Origin: Stenogyne calaminthoides
Taxonomy: Eukaryota > Streptophyta > Magnoliopsida > Lamiales > Lamiaceae
Assembly (NCBI GenBank): GCA_037126765.1
Contig: JBBCBC010000032.1
Location: forward strand, 2,542,001 to 2,606,000
DNA length: 64,000 bases
Direction of reading: 5' to 3'
The notes beneath the pieces were generated by a model. That model saw only the letters and a list, made by a program, of their open reading frames with translations, did not search any database and was not told the DNA's origin. The position numbers and the translations under genes were made by a program. Shown here piece after piece: positions 32,085 to 44,202 of the stretch. How positions within the stretch are numbered: position 1 is the first letter of the stretch; each line of letters opens with the position of its first letter.

Positions 32085-33870
32085 ATGAGATGTCCTATAA
32101 CACAATGATGTAACATATCGTGTAACACCAATTAAATTTTGACATGTGTAATATAGGAGAGGGATCATTTTCTAAATTAAATTACCTTAACTAGAATTAT
32201 AAAAATAACCCCCAATAAAATCTTGTTTTCTCTCACCGTACCTAAACTCAATATTCTCTCAATCTCTTTTCTTCTCACGTCTTCATTTCTTTCATCGCGC
32301 CAGATTAACAGAAACACATATCCCTATTTTTTATAAACCAATTATATGTCATTGATTTACAAACGCAAAGTCATAAATTAAATAGGAAGCTTATTAAACA
32401 ACTTTGTTCGCTTCTTAATCCACGCCGCCGAGTTCCCTCGCATATAACATGTATGCTGCAATACACGTCTGTTAAGCTTTTTCAGGCCCATGTATCGTGA
32501 ACTAGTTAAGGCTTTCGTCCGAGCTCTATAGGGCTGGGCCCTGTAGAGTTAGTGTAAACCCGCCAGTCCATTTAATATTTTTTTAGTTAATTTTAATATA
32601 ATTATATGATAAATTTATTTTTGTGCATATTTTAAATTAAATTAGTTAAAAAACAACATTTAAATCAAATAAAAATATTAAGTAATAGCTATAAATAGCG
32701 TAATCTCTTCAACATTGCTTATTTTAAAAAAAAACTTGTTGATGTGATTAAATATAATTAGGAACACATTTATTGTATTATTCTATCTCCTTTAATTTTA
32801 TAAGTAGAATTTAAATTACACCATATTACACTTTGAATTTTAATTTATTTTTTAAAAGTTTTTATATCGTAGCCCGTTATTGGCCCGTTTAGTTCACGAA
32901 CTGTTAGAGCTAAGGTTAGGTTCCAACTATCAATTGTCCATTTAACGTGAATTGATAAGGTCGTAAACCGTTTAGGCCCGTAACCCTATACGCCTGGTCC
33001 TAATGGGTTAGGACTGCCCCGTTCAACATCTCTAAATTACCAACGGCAGTTTTAAATCAACTGAATAATTCCGTTCATATTATATAAGTGAGAATGAAGA
33101 GTGGAGTTGTGATTATTTTTATTGTTTAAAAAAAAATGCACAACCTGTTATTTTAACTACGTAGTTATGGATCTTTATTTTGTGTTAATTCAATAATTAA
33201 TCCTAGTGTAAGGATTCAAGAGAGATGCACGTAGTACTAGTTGATGATTACTTTCCAAGTATTACGGTGTTCACTTCTCATCTCTTTGATTAATTAACAT
33301 GAGCTAATACATTATAATTGCATGTTCTATGTCTCATTTTGGGATGTTAAAAAAAAAAAATTGGAATTAAAGTCTTGATCGATTATTGTACTCTGTTTTC
33401 CATTTTAAGGATTTCACTCTCTGTAGTCTGTTTTGCTTGAAGGGTATCGTTCATGCCCATTAACAAAAATTGATTTACTTAACAAAAAAAAAAAAAAAAA
33501 ACCCAAAATTTCAACTTAGAATCCAAAAAATTAAAATACGGTCATGACTTTTGCGTTTGTGATTTGGTTCATGAAAAAACAGAGATATGCATTTCTACGC
33601 TTTTTTTTAAAAAAAATTGGTAGTTTATGCATATTTTTTATTCAGCGCCATCAGAGAGATATTGATCGAAGGAGATAGATGAAGACGTGAGAAGGAAAGA
33701 GATTGAGAAAATATTAGATTTAGATACGGTGAGAGAAATACAATTTTCTGCTAGTTATTTTGGTAATTCTGATTAAAGTAATTTAATTAAGAAAAAAAAT
33801 TAATCTTCTCTTATATTACACATGTCAAAATGTAATTGGTGTTACAGGATATAAACGACAACACAATTTG
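32085..33870. mobile_element. Long-TIR (Mutator-like) non-autonomous element, about 1.8 kb
   Basis: The left end (about 32120-32335) and right end (about 33640-33850) are inverted copies over more than 200 bp. Matching words include gtaacaccaatta / taattggtgttac, ttttgacatgtgtaatata / tattacacatgtcaaaa, tctctcaccgtacctaaa / tttagatacggtgagaga, and cttctcacgtcttcat / atgaagacgtgagaag. TIRs of this length are typical of Mutator-like elements. There is no transposase ORF. The interior includes a block with repeated 'ggcccgt' words (about 32470-33030) that may be another, hAT-like, insertion. The outer boundaries are approximate and I did not find a clear 9-bp duplication. Confidence 0.75.
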
Positions 33871-33985
33871 GAATTGAGAGTAGGAATTTTTATTTTTTTT
33901 TAAACCAAGTAGGAATTAATATTATTTATAGATTCTATCATATGGTTGTTCTATTTTTTTTTTTTGAGAGCTCGAGTGGAAGGAC

Positions 33986-34599
33986 TTAACGATAGTGGCA
34001 TTCCAGAGCTAGAGACATAATATGTCGAGGGATATCATCTCCCACCAAGGCTTGAGGGAGGAGAGATTTAGTTGTCATCTTAGCCAGAGTATGAGCTTCA
34101 GTATTGTGGTTGCGTGGGCAGTAACTAATTCCCGCCACAGGGGAATTCCGAAAAAGGTTCCGGGCCGCAAGGATGGGGCTTTCTTCATAGCTTTTGAAAG
34201 GGCTATTAGTGGAGATGACACTTATGACTTCTTTAGAGTTCGAAAGGATTGTGATGGGCTCCCGTGAGATTGAGTTCCAATGGGAAATTCCGTCCATAAT
34301 GGCGGTAATTTCGGCAGCAAGAACTGAGTCCGGGGGGTTGATCTTATGGAATTCGGCTGCATGTGGCTTCCGATTCTTGTCGAGAATGAAGAAGCCAACT
34401 GCGTAGGCCTTGGATGATTCGTTATAGGCTGCATCGACCTTTATAATGTAGTTATCTCGAGAAACGTTGATGCGGAAAGTCGACCGAGGATTGATAGACT
34501 GGCCGCTTCCGATTGTGAGTTTATTCTTTTCATTGTGGAATTGTTCCAAAAAGGCTTCGATCCAATTGGCTAGTATTTTCCGCCGTTAGGCAACTGCCC
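33986..34599 (-). pseudogene. LINE ORF2: RNase H domain
   Basis: Open from 34549 to a stop at 33986. RNase H markers: IKVDAAYNESS (first Asp), AAEITAIMDGI (Glu), then ILSNSKEVI where plant LINE RNase H normally has an Asp in the third position (SDS to SNS), and RNHNTEAHTLAK near the end. The Asn at the third acidic position would be expected to abolish activity. It ends 20 bp before the poly(A). Confidence 0.88.
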
Positions 34600-36540
34600 C
34601 TTTTCGCGTGAAGAATGCCACATCTTTCTTTCCAAACCCCCCACATCTTAGTGGCAATTTGTTCCATCTCGGTATCCTCCTTTGTTGAGATCAGGTAAAT
34701 GGCCAAACTACCAGCATCAACACGTCTAGCGGTTTAATGAGAGGCCACCATTTCGTCTTGGACCAGGCTTCCTTCACACCCTGGCAAAAAAAGAGGACAT
34801 GATTAGGGTTAGCATTAGGATTTCCACACAAAACGCACCTTGGGTAGCATGGGACATGATGCGTTGCAAGATTAGCTTCTGCGGCAATAGCATTGTGAGA
34901 TGCTTTCCAGAGGAAAATTTTGACTTTGGGGGAGATGTTGAGATTCCAGATTTTGGACCAAAAACTTGGAGTCGTACTAGGCGAGCCCGTCCCCCTGCTG
35001 TCCTTTTTGAGAGACGATGAGTGGGTGTTCCAGTAAGCAGATTTGACAGTATATAGGCTTTTTTGTTGTATCGCCAGAACTGGGAATCGGCAGAGCCCTG
35101 GTGATCAATCGGGACTTTCCTGTTGGCTTCTGATTCATACTCAAGAAATAGATTGGCGAGTTTAGCTTGATCCCATTCATGGGAATCCGTGATGAGCTCA
35201 TGAACTTTGATGTTGTTGTCATAGGTGGTGCAGGAGGTAATTTTTTCGGATGGGAGGTTAGGAATCCACCGGTCTTTTCTAACGTGAACTGTTTTTCCGT
35301 CATGGATTTTCCATACGAGTCCTTCGGAGATGCTTGCTTTGCTCCACATAATTGAGCGCCAAATATATGACGGGTTCGACCCAATGGTGGCTTCCATAAT
35401 ATACGTGTGTTTGAAGTACCTAGCTTTTAGAACTTTGGCTACCAGAGAATCCGGGTAGAGGATGATTCTCCATATTTGTTTAGCTAGGAGCGCCTTGTTG
35501 AAGATGACCAAGTCCCTGAACCACATTCCCCCTTCCTTTTTTGGTTTGGTAAGTGACTTCCAATCTTTCCAATGAATCTTTTTGTCCTCTAGATTACCCC
35601 ACCCCCCCACCAAAACCTAGCACACGTCGACTCAATTTCCCCACACAGAGATGTGGGAATCCTAAAGCACGTCATGGCATAGGTCGGGATAGCTTGGATG
35701 ACGGACTTAAGAAGAGTCTCCTGACCTCCATCTGTGAAAAACTTATTTCTCCAACAACCAAGTTGTTTAGAGACTTTATCTCTCAAGTAGCCGAATTGAA
35801 TTATTTTGCTATGGATAGAAAAGGTAGGAAGCCCCAAGTAGAGTTTATGGCCTTGGCAGATCTGAATGTGGAGGCTAGCTTTAACCAATTCAATGTTGGC
35901 TTGAGGAGTATTCTTACTAAAGGTAATGACCGATTTGTCAAAGTTGATCAGTTGACCAGAGGCTTTCTCATAATCCTTCAGACATTTTTTAATGGACGTA
36001 ACCTCCTCATTGTTGGCTTTGAAGAAAATCAGGTTGTCATCGGCGAAAAAGAGATGAGTGATAATCGGGCTTCTCCTAGCAATTTGAATACCTGTGATAG
36101 TGCCGACATCCGCATTGACCTTTATAATAGAGGAGAGGCCATGAGCAACAATCACAAATAAAAAGGGGGATAATGGGTCTCCTTGCCGAAGCCCCCTTGA
36201 CAGGGTGACTTTACCCGATAGGATGTTGTTAACACGGAAGGAATAAGTTGGTGTTGTGACACATTCCATAATTAATCTAACCCACTAGGTATCAAAGCCC
36301 ATCTTGAGCATAACTTTTTCTAGGTAGACCCACTTCACTCGGTCATACGCCTTACTCATGTCGAGTTTAAGAGAGGCAAAACCCTGCTTGCTTTTATTGT
36401 TTCTGAGCCAGTGCATACATTCATAGCCAAGAATGATGTTGTCGGAGATCAGCCGCCCAGATATGAACGCACTCTGGCTGGGGTCGATCATTGAGCCAAG
36501 AACAGTACGAAGACGATTAATGATGGTTCTGGTCACAATT
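34600..36540 (-). pseudogene. LINE ORF2: reverse transcriptase core and zf-RVT region
   Basis: Pieces on the minus strand: 36536-36285 with SAFISGRLISDNIIL and KLDMSKAYDRVKW (first catalytic Asp block), a stop, then 36269-35589 with GLRQGDPLSPFLF and the active FADD at residues 75-78 of that piece, then a frame shift in a poly-G run at about 35600 and 35613-34774 with the thumb/maturase-like region and zf-RVT wording (FLEYESEANRKV; CVLCG-like in a shifted frame near 34830). The G-run shift is a typical indel site. Confidence 0.9.
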
Positions 36541-36542
36541 TT

Positions 36543-38107
36543 TTAGGAAACATTGCATAGACTGATAGGTCGATAATCCTTTAAGGTCTTGGGTTTCTTG
36601 ATCTTAGGAATGAGAGTGATATTTGTAGGATTTTGATTATTCAAACCCTGGCTTTCGTTGAGAATCCGAAGACATTCCATCGTGATATCTTCCCCAATAT
36701 CTGCCCAAGAATTTTGAAAAAAGAGGGCTGAAAAACCATCCAGACTCGGGGCTTTCGAGGGATTTAGGTCAAACAGAGCTTTTCTAACTTCCTCCCCGGA
36801 GAAGGGTTTAGTAAGAAAACTGTTCATATCCTCCGTAACAGAAGGAGTGATACAATTAGTGATATTTTCAATGTCCTCCTCGGAGGGATTTTGAGATTTG
36901 GAGATGTTATAATAATATTCCTCAATAGTTTTCTCTATACTCTTCTGCTCAGTTTGTGGTATTCCTTCGTCATTAAGAATAAACCAGATAGAGTTTTTCT
37001 TTTTTCGCTTAGAGGCCATCTTATGGAAGAAGGAAGTATTTCTATCTCCCGAATTAAGCCAGCTAACCCTTGATCTTTGTTTCCAATGGATTTCTTCCTT
37101 ATAGAGAAGTTTCTCCAATCTACTCTTGATAGAGTGAATGAGATTTTGGTCGAACGGGTGTTCCTCGGAGTTAAGCTGTGAATTCCAGAGGGCACGAGTA
37201 TCCTTAATTTGTCTTTCTAGGTTTCCCAAGGATTTCTTCGACCAACAATTAAGGGACTCGGCCACAACCTGTAATCTTTTCCCAAGAACATCCATATTAG
37301 TAGATGTACTCCAACTTTTACATACAATATCCTTATATTCCTCCTCATAGAGCCATTTATGTTCGAATTTAAAGGAGGAATATACCGGACAAGATGGAGT
37401 GCGCTGGTCACCATAAATTTTAAGAAGAATAGGGCGGTGATCCGAACCATAGAAATCAAGATTCACAGACGAAGCGTCCGGAAAGGTGGAGAGCCAGGAA
37501 CTGTTAGCCGCAAAACGGTCTAACCATGCCAAAATGATCACACGATCTCATATTATTCCAAGTGTAAGTCGGCCCCTAAGCTTTATCATCATACAGCTCG
37601 AGTTGATGGAGACACACTTGGAACGCATTCATAAGGTTAAATGAGCGAGCCTTGCCACCTTGTTTTCTTTATCATAGCATATTTCATTGAAATCACCTCC
37701 TACTATCCAATTAATCAAGGGATTAACATGAGTTTTAGCAATTTTATTCAGTAAATCCCATGAAAGGTAGCGAAGGTTATGGTTTGGGTTACCATAAAAA
37801 CCTGTGAAGAACCAGTTAATGTTATCAGAGGTAATCGAACAATCAATATGACCTTGCGAGAAAGACAGAACCAAACTGCAAGCTTTTCATTCCAAAATAA
37901 GGCAAGGCCACTTCCCTTGCCAACCGGTTCAACACAAAAACTACCATGAAAGTTAAGCTTACAACAAAGACTCGACACAACAAACTTAGATAATTTAGAC
38001 TCTGACACAAACACCAAATCGGGGGATTGATCCTTGATAAGCCGTTGGAAATTTTTTAATGCATGTTGTCCCCCGAGGCCGCGGGCATTCCAACATATAC
38101 AACTCAT
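36543..38107 (-). pseudogene. LINE ORF2: apurinic-type endonuclease and RT N-terminal part
   Basis: ATG at 38107 gives MSCICWNARGLGG, the usual start of plant LINE ORF2. Endonuclease markers follow: FVSESKL (active Glu), WIVGGDFNEI in a shifted frame at about 37700, and GSDHRPILL near 37450. From 36543 to 37400 a long helical linker leads to LKDYRPISLCNVS, the first RT block. Frame shift at about 37860, break at about 37545-37640, and a stop at 36543. The endonuclease nicks target DNA in this family. Confidence 0.88.
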
Positions 38108-38441
38108 GGATGTTGGCGGGGTTGAGCCGAGTCAACCTCCGCCGATACTTCATTGTTAACAAGTGAAAGGTCTTGAGTCTGGATACTTTCCTTCTTCTGC
38201 TTCTTGGGACGGGACTGGAAGGGGTCTTGTTTGATCATCCGTTTGGAACCAATCTTCGGGTAGGCTGCGGGCTTTCCAGGAACTTCTGTTTCAATAATGA
38301 GTTTCATTTTTCCTTTCGTCTTCTTCATCTTCTCCGAGGGGTCAGTCTTAGGGGCTGGAAGGGCTTCGAAGGTAAATGGTTCTTCACTGAAACCTGCAAA
38401 CATAGCCAGCAACTCATTAGTGGGGATAAGCTCAACTTCAC
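38104..38441 (-). pseudogene. LINE ORF1 C-terminal remnant
   Basis: The frame is open from the truncation point at 38441 to a stop at 38104. It is a Lys/Pro-rich tail (KMKKTKGKMKLII, SRPKKQKKE). No zinc knuckle remains. In plant LINEs the C-terminal tail of ORF1 is usually basic and overlaps the start of ORF2, as here: the stop overlaps the ATG of the endonuclease frame at 38107 by a few bases. Confidence 0.75.
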
Positions 38442-39284
38442 TGTTCTAACTTGTGAATATGGTTGTAAGCCTAAACCGATACTTTATAGAGGATTGACTA
38501 ATATTGTTGAGTCTTTACTAATACTTTTGTGTGATTCAACTGATACTTCTCCTTTATATTAATTCAATGTGGTCAGCTTACCAACATAATCTGGATTCTG
38601 GACTACATTATGGGAAAACTAGTCCCTAGTTAATAGCTTCATGGTATATGTAAATGTATAGTTGCAAGGGCGGTGGTACTTTGTATGCAGTTTCATTCCT
38701 CTGTGTCATTTTCTCATGTTTCAAATATATCCCACTTCCTGGATCTTTAACACATGGACCCAGGATTATGGTGTGTCATTGAATAATATTTTAATTTTCA
38801 CTTGTCATACATCCACAATATGAAATATGGAGTGGAAAACTGAAAATGAAACATATGATATCATTCGCTTAGCACGATTGACAAATTACCTGAAAATTCG
38901 GATAAAAAAAATAGTTACCAAACCCAATCCAAATATTCGGGTACTCGAGATATCCAAATACTTTTTGAAAATAAAATTAAAAAATTGCCAATAACATAAA
39001 AAAATTTGGTATCCAATACCCGGTGTCAGAATTTTGGATTTAGTTCGGGTACTTGGCCGATACCTAAAATCTTGAAAAATACCCGAAATAAAATGTCCAC
39101 CTCTAATAACTATTGCTATTATCTGTAAATACTAACATTTTACAAATAATAATGTTAGTTCTTATGAACAATAATAATATTGTATAGTGCACAAAATATA
39201 CATAATACCTTCTCATCTATAATGTATCCATTTCTAAAATAAATGTGTTCCATCTTGGGCATGCAAATTATGATTATGCTGTCA

Positions 39285-39555
39285 AGTATGAATTGCTAAA
39301 GTGGAAATGTAATTGCCTACGGAAATGTAAGTTGTCTAAGGAATTATTTGTGTAGGCAATTTATTTGCCTATGAAAATTACAAATGTGTAGGCAATTTGT
39401 TCATAGGTAATTTGTACGTATGTCTATTTAAATTTTAAAAATTTGTAGACAAATCGTAGGCAATTCTTACTATTTAAGGATCAAATTATTTTTTGTTGGA
39501 AAACTCCATAGCTATTTAAAAAATTTCATAGGCAAATCTATATTTTCTTGTAGTG
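39285..39555. mobile_element. MITE, CACTACAAGAAA type, truncated copy
   Basis: Shares ordered words with 40763-41169: taggcaattt, gcctatgaaaatt, gtagacaaat, cgtaggcaattc, and an end tttcataggcaaatct...ttcttgtagtg. The right terminus (cttgtagtg) is intact. The left third of the element is missing. Confidence 0.65.
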
Positions 39556-40762
39556 TTTAGTGGTCCTGTTAAATAATTTAAATGTGACCTTTTTTTAATT
39601 TTAACTATATAGAAATATATTTTTTGCAAGTCATTTTAGGTACTCATCACACGAGTTACTAAGGTTAAAATGGCTCGTACAAATACATTTGAATAAAAAT
39701 AAAATTAACGTACACATTTTTTAACAATATTAAAATAAATAAATAAAAATTCCATTAATTTTGTGAAATAAAATCCAAATGCTTAAAGAGCTTTTTCAAA
39801 TTTAAAATAATTTAAAAATCTATTGAAATAATACTTCCCTCTATCCCGTTAGTTTATCGTTTTAGGCTGTGTTTGTGTCACACAAATTAAGAAAATTATT
39901 AAATATCAATAAATATGTGCAGTGTGTCCCTTTAATCATTTTATTTATTTATATATTCATTCAAAAAAAAATAGTACAAGGATACAATTGATATATGTTA
40001 TTTAATTTTCTTAAATTAATGTAAAATAATAATTATTTTGGAACAATAATTCTTTTTAAAAAAGACAAATAAAATAGCATAGATTGAATAGTTGATAGTT
40101 CGGAGTTCGGATAATCTATGGATGCATTATCTCTAAAATGACAAATTCTGATATGCACCATTTACATCAATATTAATTTGATGCAATTGAATATCAATTC
40201 AATTATTATTTTTATTTTTATTTTAAATAGGCCCAACTTGAATCCGGCCAACTCGGATCCGAATGCGGCTCGAGTGATTCATAGTCACTTGGCCTGAGTG
40301 GTTCATGGTTCATCCGGGCTGAATAGATCATAATTTAGGGTTCTTGATTTAATATTTAGAGTATAAATAATTCGTACAAATTAAAATTGAATCTAATTAC
40401 ACCAATTGCATCTTGTGCAATTAGTGCACATAAGTATTACTCTTCTAAAATATACAACATGTTACATGCATGCGGCATTTGAATGTTTTTTCATCCATTA
40501 AATTCGTCTTAATTCTCTATTTCATGAAGCACAAAAATAACACGATGTAGCAAAAAATATCTAATTATAGTTACATCTTTTAGTTTTCCACACACTTCTA
40601 CCATATATCTTCTAGTTTGTCAGAACTTTTGGATTTTTGGTGCTACTATGAGAGGATAAAATGGTCATCTACTTATCCTCAAAAATATTGGATGAGTCTT
40701 ATGTGAATTCAGGTGCACCGTATATTTATAGTGCATTTTAAAATTATGCAATTTGTTATATT

Positions 40763-41169
40763 ATTACAAGAAAATAGTGCATTATCTATAATTTTTTTTA
40801 ATATTTTTTTAATATACCTATGAAATTTCCAACGAAAATAATCTCGTCCTTAAATAGTAAGGTTTGCCTACGATTTGCCTACAAAATTTTCTAATGATAT
40901 AAATTATTTTTAAACTACAAATATAATTGCTTACGAAAATGTAAATTGCCTAGAAAATTATTTATGTAAGTAAGTTTGCCTACGAAAATTGTAAATGAGT
41001 AGATAGAATGCTAATAGGTAATTTGATTTTAAAAAATTATTTTTGTAGGTATTTTTTTCAAAGACTATTTTAAAAATTAGTAGACAAATTGTAGGCAATT
41101 CTGACATTTTAAAGACCAAATTATTTTTGTAGGAAAATTTCATAGGTAATTCTTCATTTTTTTGTAGTG
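40763..41169. mobile_element. MITE, CACTACAAGAAA type, near-complete copy
   Basis: The left end reads ttacaagaaaatagtgcatta and the right end ttcatttttttgtagtg, imperfect inverted termini. Sub-terminal inverted words (cctatgaaatttcc near 40810; ggaaaatttcatagg near 41130) and internal 'ttgcctacg / cgtaggcaa' words on both sides make most of the element one degenerate palindrome. Termini of the CACTACAAGAAA kind are widespread in plant small DNA elements. There is no coding capacity. Confidence 0.7.
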
Positions 41170-42934
41170 TATTGAAAGATGCAAATTGTTTACATTGAAT
41201 TGTCTCATTATTTTTTCATATTAATAATTGCACAGTTTAATATAAAAAAATACATATTTTATTATAATAAATTGTATGATTCTAATATGCATTATGAATG
41301 CACAATACACTTGAATGAAGACTTATCCGGAAAAAAAATGGTAAACTGTAAGCATTAGCTGAAATGTATTTTGTCTTGCAGAGAGAGATTTTGTGACTTG
41401 ACTAGTCATTGATCCAATTGTAGTTTAGTATTTCTTCATCATCTATCCAATTAACGTTGATTGCGTTTCACACAATCTGTAAATTGTAGTCATTGATGTT
41501 TCAACACCAGTTGGAAGTAATTTCTATATCATCTTTCAGTTGCGATTGAAGTGATTTCTATATCATCTTTTAGATAACATTAGATGATGGTACAAATTTT
41601 TTAAAACATAAATTTTTTTAATTGAGACATGACACTTTAACTCTTTGAAAACAGTAAAATTTGATTTGCACTAATTTTTAATCCATTTTTTTAATGTATG
41701 AGACCATCACACGTGAGTTTTTGTCAAATTTTACAATGCTTTCAAATCTAATGTAGGGTTCGTTATCCTTTTTAGGGCAAGAGTTGAATCGGAGGATCAA
41801 TATACTGAGTGAGAAAATAATTTATAATGTAAACAAATTGTGTTCACGATAGAATACCAAATTTTAATTTAGATCCAACTCTTGAAGCTAATAAAAAATT
41901 AACAATATGCTTCCTTTGTCCCGAAATAAACTTTACCATTTCCTTTTTCGTCTGCCCCATATAAATTTCACACAAAAAACCTAGCGAACTCTTCATAAAT
42001 TCACCCCCACAATATTCACAATATTACATAAATTATCATTGTTTTTTGACCCATAAATACACATAAAGCTGTTAGAACGGGTCGGCGCGTTGAGTTAGCA
42101 CATAACTCACTTCAACCCACATTTTGCGAGTTTTGGCGGGGCAATCCACTGCAGGTGGGTCTAAAGCTACTCAACCTAACCCACCCATAGCGTTATGCGG
42201 GCTTAACGAGCTAGCTTCCCGCGGTTTTTTTTTTAATATTTTTTTTTACATGTATTATTTATAATAAATTTTATAGTAGGTATTTGGTGAAACTTGTTAA
42301 TCTCATTAAATTTTTACCAATACACTTATAAATTAATAGCATAACATTTAACTGAGATCGTAGCATTAAATGCTAGAGGTATTAGTTTATAAGAGTAGTG
42401 ATATCATTTTATAAGTATAATGATATTAATTACGTAGTATGAACATGTTTTACATGAGAGTTTATGTAAATCTTAAGCAGCATATGAATAATAAAAACAA
42501 ACAAAGCTTACAATAAACTAAAAGATTAAGCAACAATATCCACAAAATAATCGTAATAAATAAAACGCTTTTTATATGTTGCGTGTGTAAGCGAAAAATA
42601 GATTATTTTTTTGTATTTATATTTCTGTATTTTAATTAAGGGGTGTGTATTGATTGTGGAGTTTGTAGGATTTTTTTAGGCTTTTAAAGTTTGGGGGTAT
42701 TCAATCCGGATTTTCAAAAGTCTTTAAAAATCTTGAGGTATTCAATACAGATTTTAAAAAGTCTTAAAAAATCTTTAGGTATTCAACAGTCTATGGATTT
42801 TCTTTGATTCTCTTTCAAAAATATAAACAAATTTCACTCTCCAAAATCTCTTCTAACAACCAGAGATTTCTACATATTCTCTCAAAGAACTCTGAAGACG
42901 AAAGGTCAAAGAAAAAAATACCTTTGTAATACTT

Positions 42935-43482
42935 TTCATTTAAACAAGTAATAATGTTCTATTTAAAAATTATACTTTTCATCTAAACAGGTTATACTTT
43001 TCTTTTAAACAAGTAATACATTTCTATTTAAACAAGTAATATTTTTCTATTTAAATGAGTAATATTTTTCTTTTTAAACAAGTAATACTTTTAATTTAAA
43101 CAAGTAATACATTTTTATTTAATCAAGTTATACTTTTCATCTAAACAAGATATATTTTTTCTTTGAAACAAGTAATATTTTTCTACTTAAACAAGTAATA
43201 TTTTTCTATTTAAACAAGTAATATTTTTCTATTTAAACAAGTAATGTTTTTCTATTTAAAAAAGTTATACTTTTCTTTTAAACAAGTAATACTTTTTTTT
43301 AAACAAGTAATAATTTTCTATTTAAACAAGTAATACTTTTCATTTACACAAGTAATACTTTTCATCTAAACAAGTTATACTTTTCTTTTAAACAAGTATC
43401 TTTTCTTTTAAATAAGTAATACTTTTCTATTTATATAAGTAATACTTTTCTATTTAAACAAGTAATATTTTTCTATTTAAAC
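42935..43482. repeat. Minisatellite, about 21-23 bp unit
   Basis: About 24 imperfect copies of a unit close to 'aacaagtaatacttttctattta'. Variants substitute tatttttc for tacttttc, and 'tcatctaaac' for 'tctatttaaac'. It is uninterrupted up to 43482, where the hAT-like element begins. The last copy supplies the hAT target duplication (ATTTAAAC). Confidence 0.9.
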
Positions 43483-44202
43483 CAAGTGTGCAAAAGTCGG
43501 AAATCGATAGGCGGGCGGTTTCCGGTCGCCTAGCGCCTAGGCCGCCTAGGTGGTCGAAAATATATTATTTTTTTTATATATACAAAAAAAATTCGCAAAG
43601 GCACAAAATAATGATGCAATACACCCAATTGACTCAAATATGCCCAAAACAATCAGTTTGCTTAAACAGGACGCAAATCACGCAAATACCCATTACATTC
43701 TTTACCCAAAATCATTCAACCCAAAATCATTGAAACCCAAAATCGCATCGCCCAAAAGCATCACATGAAACAATACACTCAGCCCAAAATTGTTTCCTCA
43801 CAACGGCGGTACATACCTTGGCATGCGGTTGCAGGCGGCTTGGGCGACGCAGGGGCGATGTGCGGGGGCGCGAGCGCAACGGAGGTGCGGGTAGGCGGCG
43901 GGCGCGGCGATGCAGGTGGGCGGCGGATTTAACATTTTAGGGTTTTCAATATTTTGATTTATTTCTTCTATGTACTTTTCAGGGAAACTGGTGTTAAATA
44001 TAAAAAAACTGATCCAAAGTCGTGCTTATATAAAAACTGAAAACTAGGTTTAAAAAAAAAAAATTGAAATTTGACTAAATCGGCGGAGCCGCAGGCCGAC
44101 TTGGCCGCCTAGGCGGCGCCCAACTCCCCCAACGATTTTTCTTGCCGATTTGGGTGAAATTGGGGCGGCCGCCTAGCGCCTAGACCGATTTCTGCACCAC
44201 TG
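43483..44202. mobile_element. hAT-like non-autonomous element, 720 bp, GC-rich ends
   Basis: Left end CAAGTGTGCAAAAGTCGG and right end CCGATTTCTGCACCACTG are imperfect inverted termini. Sub-terminal 'cgcctagcgcctaggccgcctagg' words occur inverted at the other end. An 8-bp imperfect duplication flanks it: ATTTAAAC (43475-43482) and ATTTATAC (44203-44210), the duplication size of hAT. The body is strongly GC-rich near 43800-43930 and has no transposase. Confidence 0.82.

Larger units (their letters stand above)
33954..38441 (-). mobile_element. LINE (non-LTR retrotransposon), 5'-truncated
   Basis: Minus-strand order: end of ORF1 (38441-38104), endonuclease (38107-about 37440), reverse transcriptase (about 37400-35590), zf-RVT region (about 35600-34600), RNase H (34549-33986), then poly(A) seen as 12 T at 33954-33965. 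TGTTCTA occurs directly outside both ends (33947-33953 and 38442-38448), a likely 7-bp target duplication. The ORF1 frame is still open at 38441, so the copy is 5'-truncated within ORF1. At least five frame shifts or stops break ORF2. Confidence 0.92.
38442..42068. other. Intergenic stretch with MITE fragments
   Basis: No gene visible. It holds the LINE target site, a block at about 38880-39113 with 'cgggta' words in inverted arrangement ending ccacctcta (an hAT-type small element is possible), the two MITE copies annotated separately, a degenerate Stowaway-like end near 39837 (cttccctctatcccgtt), and a similar end near 41910 (cttcctttgtcccgaaat). Otherwise AT-rich sequence. Confidence 0.55.

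Noticed and set aside
33940..38466. atatggttgt as the LINE target duplication
   Set aside because: It is longer than TGTTCTA but is not adjacent to the poly(A) tail or to the end of the coding similarity.
39837..40070. Complete Stowaway element
   Set aside because: The left end resembles one (cttccctctatcccgtt), but no matching inverted right end or TA duplication could be found.
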